Shown here: positions 1 through 7,241 of the stretch, one piece after another | Layout of the letters: every line of letters starts with the position of its first letter | How positions within the stretch are numbered: position 1 is the stretch's first letter | DNA from: an uncultured Spongiibacteraceae bacterium | Lineage (GTDB): Bacteria; Pseudomonadota; Gammaproteobacteria; Pseudomonadales; Dasaniaceae | Assembly (NCBI GenBank): GCA_937969395.1 | Contig: CALBVI010000186.1 | Location: 1-7,241 of the forward strand | Direction: 5' to 3' | DNA: 7,241 bases | Translations under genes and position numbers: made by a program | Notes under the pieces: generated by a model | Told to the model about the DNA's origin: nothing | Databases searched by the model: none | The model's input: the letters and a program-made list of their open reading frames with translations, nothing else

Positions 1-1680
1 CGGGTGCTTGGTTACTGCCTCGGTCAATAAACCGCCCTGATCATAGCCAACATAGCCTGGGGGAGCACCAATCAAACGAGAAACCGTATGCCGCTCCATA
101 TACTCCGACATATCAAAACGGATTAATTCCAAGCCCATAATTTTGGCTAATTGATTGGTTACTTCTGTTTTACCGACACCCGTAGGCCCCGCCAACAAAA
201 ATGAACCTATCGGTTTTTCGACAGACTTCAAACCGGCTCTAGCCATTTTTATCGATGTCGATAATGAGCTAATTGCATCATCCTGGCCAAACACCACCAT
301 TTTGAGGTTTTCTTCTAGCTTTTGTAATGACTCGATATCATCAGAAGAAACCGACTTCGGCGGTATCCGCGCAATCTTTGCAACAATGTCTTCAACATCA
401 CTAACAGTAATAACTTTTTTACGAACTTCTGCTGACTGTAAACGCTGATAAGCGCCCGCCTCATCAATAACATCGATAGCCTTATCAGGCATAAAGCGAT
501 CATTAATGTAACGAGCAGATAGCTCTGCGGCAACCTGCAACGCTTTATCTTCATACTTAAGATCATGATGTTCTTCGAAACGACTTTTTAAGCCCAACAA
601 AATTTTGTAGGTATCTTCAACAGAGGGCTCAAGAACATCTATTTTTTGAAAACGCCGACTTAACGCACGGTCTTTTTCAAAAATACCTCGAAACTCCTGG
701 AAGGTCGTTGATCCGATACAACGCAACTGTCCAGAGCTCAACAAAGGCTTCAATAAATTAGAGGCATCCATGACACCGCCAGAGGCCGCACCAGCACCAA
801 TAATGGTATGAATTTCATCTATAAAAAGAATAGAGTCTTCACGCTTTTTCAAATCAGCTAACAGGCCTTTAAAGCGCTTTTCAAAATCGCCACGGTATTT
901 TGTACCCGCTAACAACGCACCCAAATCCAAGGAATAAACAATACTCTCTTTTAAAATATCAGGTACATTCTGATCTACAATGCGTTTAGCTAAGCCCTCT
1001 GCTATCGCAGTTTTACCGACACCAGACTCTCCGACTAAGAGTGCATTATTTTTTCTACGACGCGATAAAATTTGCGTCACCCGCTCAACTTCAGAATCAC
1101 GTCCCACCAAAGGATCAATGCGACCAAGGCGCGCCTCTTCATTAAGGTTAGTGGCGAAGTTTTCTAAGGGTGTTTTCTCAACCTCAGCAGCCAAACCCTC
1201 TTCATCAGTTGGCTGGTGATCAATGCCATGATCAGAATGACCCGCAACCTTAGAAATACCATGAGTTAAATAATTAACCACATCTAAACGAGCAACTGTT
1301 TGCTGCTTCAAAAAATAAACTGCCTGACTTTCCTGTTCACTAAAAATAGCAACAAGAACGTTAGCACCCGTCACTTCATTTTTACCAGAAGACTGGACAT
1401 GAAATACTGCGCGCTGAAGAACACGCTGAAAACCCAGCGTCGGTTGCGTTTCTCGCTCCTCTTCACGCTCAGGGATTAATGGCGTGGTCGAATCCACGAA
1501 ATCAATGAGCTCAGTTTGTAAGACCGACAAATCCGCACCACAGGCAATCAAAACATCTGATGCAATTTCGTTATCGATAAGTGACAAAAGCAAATGCTCT
1601 ACCGTCATAAACTCATGACGCTTTGAGCGTGCACCTTTGAAAGCTTGGTTTAAAGTGTGCTCTAAATCTTTGCTTAACAT
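1..1680 (-). CDS. clpA: ClpA, AAA+ unfoldase subunit of ClpAP protease (partial, C-terminus beyond left edge)
   Basis: ATP-driven unfoldase that recognises substrates (directly or through ClpS) and threads them into the ClpP peptidase in the cytoplasm. The 560 codons present read without interruption. Residues 1-140 are the Clp N-domain to which ClpS binds. The first AAA+ module (D1) has Walker A GESGVGKT at 217-224, pore loop KYRG at 261-264, Walker B ending in D288-E289, and paired arginines R342-R343 at the arginine-finger position after EKDRAL. The second module (D2) begins with Walker A GPTGVGKT at 498-505 and pore loop GYVG at 542-545. Positions run about three residues ahead of E. coli ClpA as I recall it. 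E. coli ClpA is about 758 residues, so roughly 200 are missing: D2 Walker B, the ClpP-docking loop and the C-terminus. ClpB and ClpC are unlikely, because there is no long middle coiled coil and clpS lies directly upstream. The start follows a good GGAG. Confidence 0.97.
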   Translation of the reverse strand, partial: MLSKDLEHTLNQAFKGARSKRHEFMTVEHLLLSLIDNEIASDVLIACGADLSVLQTELIDFVDSTTPLIPEREEERETQPTLGFQRVLQRAVFHVQSSGKNEVTGANVLVAIFSEQESQAVYFLKQQTVARLDVVNYLTHGISKVAGHSDHGIDHQPTDEEGLAAEVEKTPLENFATNLNEEARLGRIDPLVGRDSEVERVTQILSRRRKNNALLVGESGVGKTAIAEGLAKRIVDQNVPDILKESIVYSLDLGALLAGTKYRGDFEKRFKGLLADLKKREDSILFIDEIHTIIGAGAASGGVMDASNLLKPLLSSGQLRCIGSTTFQEFRGIFEKDRALSRRFQKIDVLEPSVEDTYKILLGLKSRFEEHHDLKYEDKALQVAAELSARYINDRFMPDKAIDVIDEAGAYQRLQSAEVRKKVITVSDVEDIVAKIARIPPKSVSSDDIESLQKLEENLKMVVFGQDDAISSLSTSIKMARAGLKSVEKPIGSFLLAGPTGVGKTEVTNQLAKIMGLELIRFDMSEYMERHTVSRLIGAPPGYVGYDQGGLLTEAVTKHP

Positions 1681-1687
1681 AACTCTA

Positions 1688-1691
1688 CTCC
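1688..1691 (-). promoter_or_regulatory. Ribosome-binding site of clpA
   Basis: On the minus strand GGAG lies 7 nt before the clpA ATG, inside the 23-nt gap after the clpS stop. It fixes the clpA start and allows clpA to be translated independently of clpS within one transcript. Confidence 0.75.
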
Positions 1692-1703
1692 AACCTGTTA
1701 AAA

Positions 1704-2036
1704 CTATTCATCATCACTGGCTTCAATTTCCGCCATTAATGGATGTTGACTCTCTCTAGCATATTGATTGACTTGTGCCGCTTTAGTTTCAGCAATATCA
1801 CGAGTAAACAATCCGCAAACACCTTTTCCTTCAGTATGCACCGCTAACATCACCTGTGTCGCCTTCTCCCTACTCATATAAAAAAAACTTTCCAACACAT
1901 CAACCACAAATTCCATAGGGGTATAATCATCATTAAGTAATACCACTTTGTACATCGATGGCTTCTTTAGCGCCGGCTTTTGCTCCGCAACTGCCAAATC
2001 TCCATCATAGTGATCAGCCTTATCGTCATCGTTCAT
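1704..2036 (-). CDS. clpS: ClpS, N-degron adaptor of ClpAP
   Basis: Small cytoplasmic adaptor that binds proteins with bulky hydrophobic N-terminal residues and hands them to ClpA. From the chosen start it is 110 residues: an acidic flexible tail (1-20), then the folded ClpS domain from about residue 27. The substrate-pocket residues are all present one position later than in E. coli: N35-D36-D37, T39, M41, V44, M63, V66 and H67, in the segments [14 protein letters not shown] and VMLAVH. The C-terminal block ([18 protein letters not shown]) is also typical. The frame stays open upstream to an ATG at 2102 (22 more residues), but the start at 2036 gives almost exactly the E. coli tail length. 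Neither ATG has a clear Shine-Dalgarno sequence, so the start rests on family length. It lies 23 nt before clpA, probably as one operon, and is divergent from cspD. Confidence 0.95.
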   Translation of the reverse strand: MNDDDKADHYDGDLAVAEQKPALKKPSMYKVVLLNDDYTPMEFVVDVLESFFYMSREKATQVMLAVHTEGKGVCGLFTRDIAETKAAQVNQYARESQHPLMAEIEASDDE

Positions 2037-2193
2037 TTGTAATGTTAGTTGAATAATTTCTTGATTACCTAAATACATAGCTATAACCGTTACAATTTCC
2101 ATAAATTTTAAGAACTTTGGTGAGTTTTTGAACTTATTGACTACATTTCATGCAGAATACTTGACTAATAATAGAAAAATGTTAAAAAAGTCA

Positions 2194-2209
2194 TGTTCTC
2201 ATTTGAACA
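2194..2209. repeat. 16-bp dyad (TGTTC-N6-GAACA) between divergent clpS and cspD
   Basis: TGTTCTCATTTGAACA has perfect 5-bp arms and a 6-nt centre, roughly the size of a dimeric regulator site. It lies in the 253-bp AT-rich gap that must hold the promoters of both clpS (leftward) and cspD (rightward). I could not assign a convincing -35/-10 pair to either gene. The right arm overlaps a TTGAAC that could act as a -35, but nothing good lies at the proper distance. The rest of the gap holds only short chance frames and AT-rich sequence. A 5-bp dyad can occur by chance. Confidence 0.3.
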
Positions 2210-2276
2210 ATAAGCACTCGCTTCAATTTAGCGACGTAGTATGAGAGTAAATATGCCCGATTTTGGCAAATAATAA

Positions 2277-2281
2277 AAGGA
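2277..2281 (+). promoter_or_regulatory. Ribosome-binding site of cspD
   Basis: AAGGA ends 8 nt before the ATG at 2290. It decides against the in-frame upstream ATG at 2263, which would add nine residues not seen in cold-shock proteins and has no such site. Confidence 0.75.
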
Positions 2282-2289
2282 TATCCACT

Positions 2290-2520
2290 ATGCAATGTGG
2301 AACAGTAAAATGGTTTAACAACGCTAAAGGTTTTGGTTTCATTCTTCCTGAAAATGGTGAAGGTGATGTATTTGCACACTATTCAGCGATTTCTATGGAT
2401 GGCTACAAAACACTAAAGGCTGGTCAAAGTGTTGCGTTTGATACCATCGATGGACCAAAAGGCTTACACGCTACCAATATCCAGGCATCGACTGCAAGCG
2501 ATAACCAAAGTAAAGAGTAA
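2290..2520 (+). CDS. cspD: CspD, cold-shock-domain protein
   Basis: A 76-residue single-stranded nucleic-acid-binding protein of the cold-shock-domain family. The fold covers residues 2-66, with RNP1 KGFGFI at 13-18 and RNP2 VFAHY at 27-31, plus the aromatic face W8, F9, F15, F17, F28, H30 and Y31. The segment [13 protein letters not shown] and the following GPKG match E. coli CspD more closely than CspA. A short polar tail (about 68-76) follows the domain. In E. coli, CspD is a stationary-phase or starvation protein that inhibits DNA replication, and its gene is likewise divergent from clpS. I assign the same role here by homology and synteny, not from any residue that proves it. The gene is probably monocistronic, since the next gene is convergent. 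Confidence 0.93.
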   Translation: MQCGTVKWFNNAKGFGFILPENGEGDVFAHYSAISMDGYKTLKAGQSVAFDTIDGPKGLHATNIQASTASDNQSKE

Positions 2521-2523
2521 TTA

Positions 2524-2562
2524 AAAACAGCCTTAAAAAACCTATTCTTCTAAAGCTGTTTT
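2524..2562 (+). terminator. Weak stem-loop after cspD
   Basis: AAAACAGC (2524-2531) pairs with GCTGTTTT (2555-2562), starting 3 nt after the cspD stop. A mismatch and three further pairs extend the stem, leaving a loop of about 15 nt. The descending arm ends in four T, so it may act as a weak terminator. The stem is AT-rich and the loop large, so the strong hairpin at 2678-2708, which ends in TTTT on this strand too, may be the real stop. Confidence 0.35.
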
Positions 2563-2605
2563 ATTTACTGAACTTGCGATTTTAGCTGTGCCTATACCGC
2601 AAAAA

Positions 2606-2622
2606 TCTATCCGTTGAGCTAA
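2606..2622 (-). other. 17-nt tRNA D-arm-like fragment, not a functional tRNA
   Basis: The minus strand reads TTAGCTCAACGGATAGA, which looks like positions 8-23 of common bacterial tRNAs, notably tRNA-Arg. The flanks do not fold into a cloverleaf: the D-stem has a mismatch, the candidate anticodon loop lacks U33, and no T-arm or CCA end follows. It may be a decayed tRNA remnant left by an old integration, or simply chance. Confidence 0.15.
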
Positions 2623-2677
2623 CCATTAGCATCTCCAGAGAATACTCACCCAGCAATTATTAAATTGAGCCTCGAAC

Positions 2678-2708
2678 AAAAAAGGCCGAGATGCTATCCC
2701 GGCCTTTT
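2678..2708 (-). terminator. Rho-independent terminator of isocitrate dehydrogenase gene
   Basis: A perfect 9-bp stem, AAAAGGCCG (2680-2688) with CGGCCTTTT (2700-2708), has an 11-nt apex. On the minus strand it is followed by six T in all (2683-2678, the first four within the stem). It starts about 40 nt past the stop codon of the leftward gene. On the plus strand the stem also ends in TTTT, so it may work in both directions between the convergent cspD and isocitrate dehydrogenase genes. Confidence 0.85.
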
Positions 2709-2749
2709 AATATAGGGTCAATTAAAATAACCAACCCTTTTCTTGATCG

Positions 2750-5080
<2,331 letters not shown>

Positions 5081-5085
5081 GGCGC

Positions 5086-5094
5086 ATTATAACA
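5086..5094 (-). promoter_or_regulatory. Extended -10 promoter of isocitrate dehydrogenase gene
   Basis: The minus strand reads TGT then a perfect TATAAT (5091-5086), giving the extended -10 motif TG-N-TATAAT. No good -35 is present at 16-18 bp, which extended -10 promoters tolerate. The bases just downstream (GCGCCGC) form a GC-rich discriminator. A start near 5079 would give a leader of about 100 nt containing the dyad at 5054-5080 and a small hairpin AAAAG-CGA-CTTTT (5034-5022). Confidence 0.65.
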
Positions 5095-5123
5095 GCAAGC
5101 ACCGATTATCGATAGATGATAAG

Positions 5124-5153
5124 ATCAGTTTATATTGAACTTAAAAAACTGAT
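5124..5153. repeat. 8-bp inverted repeat immediately before the rluE start
   Basis: ATCAGTTT (5124-5131) and AAACTGAT (5146-5153) are perfect complements with a 14-nt spacer, ending 4 nt before the ATG at 5158. In RNA it would form a hairpin where a ribosome-binding site should be; in DNA it could be an operator. A shorter dyad, TTATC-N7-GATAA (5106-5122), lies just upstream. If translation began at 5116 the repeat would be coding. Confidence 0.4.
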
Positions 5154-5157
5154 AAAA

Positions 5158-5787
5158 ATGCCTGAAATCATACTGTTAAACAAACCTTTTAATGTAATGT
5201 GTCAATTTACTGATGATTCAAATCGACCTACATTAGCCGATTTCATTAACACCAAAAAAGTTTATCCTGCCGGACGATTAGATTATGACTCTGAAGGACT
5301 GGTGATATTAACCGGCGACGGCAAGCTGCAAAACCACATCAGCGACCCAAAAACCAAAATGACCAAAACCTATTGGGCACAAGTAGAAGGAGATATCTCC
5401 TCTTCCGATCTAGAGCCACTACGGCAAGGCGTTAAATTAAAGGATGGTCCCTGTCGCCCCGCCGCAACCAAAGTAATACCTCATCCTGATATATGGGCAA
5501 GAACCCCACCGATACGAGACCGCAAATCAATCCCTACAAGCTGGATTGAGCTTGTCATAAGCGAAGGTCGAAACCGACAAGTCAGACGTATGACAGCAGC
5601 TATCGGCTTCCCTACACTGCGATTAATTCGAGCCAGTATTGGCGAATGGTCAGTGCAGGGGCTAGCTCCTGGCGAGAGCCGCTTACAATCCGTAGATTTC
5701 ACACCCAAAAAAACACGCCCACAAAGCACGCGATCACCTGGCAGACACGCAGCTAAACGTACCCCTAAGCCCAGAACAAGGTTATAA
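5158..5787 (+). CDS. rluE: RluE-type 23S rRNA pseudouridine synthase
   Basis: Pseudouridine synthase of the RsuA/RluB/E/F family; E. coli RluE makes pseudouridine 2457 of 23S rRNA (EC 5.4.99.20). From this start it has 209 residues. NKPF at 8-11 begins the catalytic domain, and the signature GRLDYDSEGL (39-48) contains the catalytic aspartate D42. The blocks NPPIRxRKSIPTSW (here TPPIRDRKSIPTSW) and EGRNRQVRRMTAAIGFPTLRLIR closely match E. coli RluE rather than RsuA or RluB. There is no N-terminal S4 domain, as expected for RluE. The C-terminal 27 residues (183-209) are an unusual basic tail with ten K/R. The frame is open to an ATG at 5116 (14 more residues); neither start has a Shine-Dalgarno sequence. 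I prefer 5158 because homology begins at once (MPEIILLNKPF), but this is not certain. Confidence 0.93.
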   Translation: MPEIILLNKPFNVMCQFTDDSNRPTLADFINTKKVYPAGRLDYDSEGLVILTGDGKLQNHISDPKTKMTKTYWAQVEGDISSSDLEPLRQGVKLKDGPCRPAATKVIPHPDIWARTPPIRDRKSIPTSWIELVISEGRNRQVRRMTAAIGFPTLRLIRASIGEWSVQGLAPGESRLQSVDFTPKKTRPQSTRSPGRHAAKRTPKPRTRL

Positions 5788-5788
5788 T
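5783..5788 (+). promoter_or_regulatory. Candidate -10 box for nudJ-mnmA
   Basis: A perfect TATAAT overlaps the rluE stop codon, 45 nt before the nudJ ATG. It lies in GTTATAATGC, ten bases identical to the isocitrate dehydrogenase promoter, and is followed by GC-rich CGCTC. No good -35 is visible and there is no TG extension, so it may be weak or need an activator; nudJ could also be read through from rluE. Confidence 0.4.
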
Positions 5789-5833
5789 GCCGCTCTGTAA
5801 TTTCAGCCTGAATAGCCTCCATACAAAAACCTT

Positions 5834-6292
5834 ATGAATCGACCAACAAACACTTCATGGCAGCCACATGTCACAGTCGCTACCGTAATTGAGGATAATG
5901 GACGTTATTTGCTGGTTGAAGAGTTTCGCGACGGCAAACTAGTCTACAACCAACCTGCCGGTCACCTTGAGCCCAATGAGAGCCTAGCTGAAGCCGCTAT
6001 ACGCGAGACACTGGAAGAAACTGGCTGGCATATAGAACTGCAAGGCGTTGTCGGCATGGCCCTCTATTATGTGCCACAGAACCAAGTTACCTATCACCGC
6101 ACTACCTTTTACGCGCAAACAACACAGCACGATCCAAACCTTTCTTTAGACGAAGGCATCGAACGCGCTATTTGGATGAGCTACGAAGAAATGCTGGCAA
6201 CTGCTGACCAAATGCGATCCAAGCTAGTCATTCAAGCCGTAGAGCAATATCGAACCGATCATAAATACCCTCTTTCAATGATTTACAATTAA
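5834..6292 (+). CDS. nudJ: NudJ-like Nudix phosphatase
   Basis: A 152-residue cytoplasmic Nudix hydrolase. The Nudix box runs from G43 to W65 (G-x5-E-x7-RE-x2-EE-x-G): G43, E49, R57-E58, E61-E62 and G64 are all present, giving the metal-binding glutamates. HVTVA at 12-16, NQPAGHLE at 39-46 and the C-terminal YPLSMI match E. coli NudJ (YmfB, 153 residues), which hydrolyses nucleoside di- and triphosphates and thiamine-pathway pyrophosphates (HMP-PP, TPP). Substrates here are inferred from homology only. The N-terminus has about eight more residues than E. coli before HVTVA and the C-terminus is correspondingly shorter. No Shine-Dalgarno sequence precedes the ATG; no alternative start is better. 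It ends 7 nt before mnmA, the same order as in E. coli, so the two are most likely co-transcribed and translationally coupled. Confidence 0.92.
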   Translation: MNRPTNTSWQPHVTVATVIEDNGRYLLVEEFRDGKLVYNQPAGHLEPNESLAEAAIRETLEETGWHIELQGVVGMALYYVPQNQVTYHRTTFYAQTTQHDPNLSLDEGIERAIWMSYEEMLATADQMRSKLVIQAVEQYRTDHKYPLSMIYN

Positions 6293-6299
6293 TAAAACT

Positions 6300-7241
6300 A
6301 TGAACAATACTGATAAAAAAGTCATCGTAGGCATGTCTGGTGGTGTCGACTCTTCAGTTTCCGCCCTGCTTTTACAGCAGCAAGGTTACCAAGTTGAAGG
6401 CCTATTCATGAAAAACTGGGATGAAGATGACGGTACTGAATACTGCACGGCCAAAGACGATTTAGCCGACGCCCAAGCTGTTTGCGACAAGCTGGGAATT
6501 CACTTACATACCGCCAACTTTGCCGCTGAATATTGGGACAATGTATTTGAGCATTTTCTTGAGGAATACAAAGCCGGCCGCACCCCAAACCCGGATATTT
6601 TATGTAATAGAGAGATTAAGTTTAAAGCCTTTCTTGATTACGCCTTACACCTTGGCGCCGACTATATTGCCACCGGACATTACACCCGCAAGAAAGGTAA
6701 TGGCGACAACGCGCAACTCTTAAAAGGACTTGATAACAACAAAGATCAAAGTTATTTCCTTCATGCCGTTGGCGGCGAACAAATCGCCAAAACTTTATTT
6801 CCTGTTGGTGAATTAGAAAAGCCAAAAGTTCGTGAGCTTGCCGAGCAACATGACCTCATAACTCATAACAAAAAAGACAGCACCGGCATTTGCTTCATTG
6901 GCGAGCGGCGCTTCAAAGACTTCTTACAACAATACCTTCCAGCACAGCCCGGTAAAATCGAAAATATTGAAGGTAAAGCAATGGGCGAACACAGCGGTTT
7001 GATGTATCACACCATTGGCCAGCGACAAGGCCTAGGTATTGGCGGTGTTAAAGGAGCTAATGAACAACCTTGGTATGTGGTCGATAAAGATTTAGCACGC
7101 AATGTTTTAATCATTACTCAGGGCACCGACCATCCCCGTCTATTCAAACAAGCACTTTATGCCAGCGACATACATTGGATTGATGGCCAGGGTCCATCAC
7201 TACCCTGCCAGCTATCTGCCAAAGTGCGCTATCGGCAACAG
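6300..7241 (+). CDS. mnmA: MnmA, tRNA-specific 2-thiouridylase (partial, C-terminus beyond right edge)
   Basis: Installs the 2-thio group on wobble U34 of tRNA-Lys, -Glu and -Gln (EC 2.8.1.13), using ATP to adenylate the base and sulfur delivered from IscS through the Tus relay. The 314 codons present read cleanly; E. coli MnmA has 368 residues, so about 50 are missing. The ATP PP-loop SGGVDSS is at 13-19. The two catalytic cysteines are present: C102 in [12 protein letters not shown] and C198 in DSTGICFIG, aligned with C102 and C199 of E. coli. The tRNA-binding stretch [13 protein letters not shown] is intact. It starts 7 nt after the nudJ stop and has no Shine-Dalgarno sequence, so translation probably depends on coupling to nudJ. 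In related bacteria hflD and purB follow; that lies outside the window. Confidence 0.97.
   Translation, partial: MNNTDKKVIVGMSGGVDSSVSALLLQQQGYQVEGLFMKNWDEDDGTEYCTAKDDLADAQAVCDKLGIHLHTANFAAEYWDNVFEHFLEEYKAGRTPNPDILCNREIKFKAFLDYALHLGADYIATGHYTRKKGNGDNAQLLKGLDNNKDQSYFLHAVGGEQIAKTLFPVGELEKPKVRELAEQHDLITHNKKDSTGICFIGERRFKDFLQQYLPAQPGKIENIEGKAMGEHSGLMYHTIGQRQGLGIGGVKGANEQPWYVVDKDLARNVLIITQGTDHPRLFKQALYASDIHWIDGQGPSLPCQLSAKVRYRQQ

Noticed and set aside
155..1219. Plus-strand open frames of 79-97 codons
   Set aside because: They are antisense to conserved clpA codons, including both Walker A regions, and have no independent support.
2179..2244. 21-codon plus-strand frame in the clpS-cspD gap
   Set aside because: No ribosome-binding site, AT-rich composition and no recognisable product.
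2263..2289. N-terminal extension of cspD from an upstream ATG
   Set aside because: The AAGGA site lies between the two ATGs and serves the one at 2290; cold-shock proteins begin right at the domain.
2582..2626. 14-codon minus-strand frame with GGAG six bases before its ATG
   Set aside because: It sits just past the strong icd terminator with no promoter, and overlaps the tRNA-like fragment; a frame this short with a 4-base match is expected by chance.
5481..5822. 113-codon minus-strand frame opposite rluE
   Set aside because: It is antisense to conserved RluE motifs and has no family resemblance.

Overview
The window looks like a stretch of ordinary chromosome from a gammaproteobacterium of moderate to low GC. 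Every full gene matches a well-known family, and the gene neighbourhood (clpA, clpS, cspD, isocitrate dehydrogenase, rluE, nudJ, mnmA) is one I know in overlapping parts from Escherichia coli and Pseudomonas. The monomeric isocitrate dehydrogenase is typical of Pseudomonas, Azotobacter and many marine gammaproteobacteria. A marine lineage is therefore my best guess, but it is inference; no rRNA or other phylogenetic marker is present.

Layout. Bases 1-2036 carry a leftward clpS-clpA pair; clpA runs off the left edge. ClpS is the N-degron adaptor that delivers substrates to the ClpA unfoldase of the ClpAP protease. A gap of about 250 bp (2037-2289) separates it from the divergent rightward gene cspD, and this gap holds a 16-bp dyad. 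After cspD, a 229-bp convergent gap (2521-2749) holds a weak cspD stem-loop, a 17-nt tRNA-D-arm-like fragment and a strong terminator for the leftward isocitrate dehydrogenase gene (2750-4978). A second divergent gap (4979-5157) contains a perfect extended -10 promoter for that gene, two inverted repeats and a possible 19-codon ORF with a good ribosome-binding site on the other strand.

Bases 5158-7241 hold the rightward genes rluE (23S rRNA pseudouridine synthase), nudJ (Nudix phosphatase) and mnmA (tRNA 2-thiouridylase, cut by the right edge). nudJ and mnmA are 7 nt apart and almost certainly co-transcribed; a perfect TATAAT overlaps the rluE stop codon and may give them their own promoter.

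Functionally the region joins regulated proteolysis (ClpS/ClpA), stationary-phase nucleic-acid binding (CspD), a TCA-cycle NADPH source (Idh) and RNA modification (RluE, MnmA). I found no CRISPR array, insertion sequence, phage gene, defence system or biosynthetic cluster, and no coding region of unknown family longer than the 19-codon candidate. The points worth a second look are in the two divergent intergenic regions and in the start signals and tail of rluE; none amounts to a new system.
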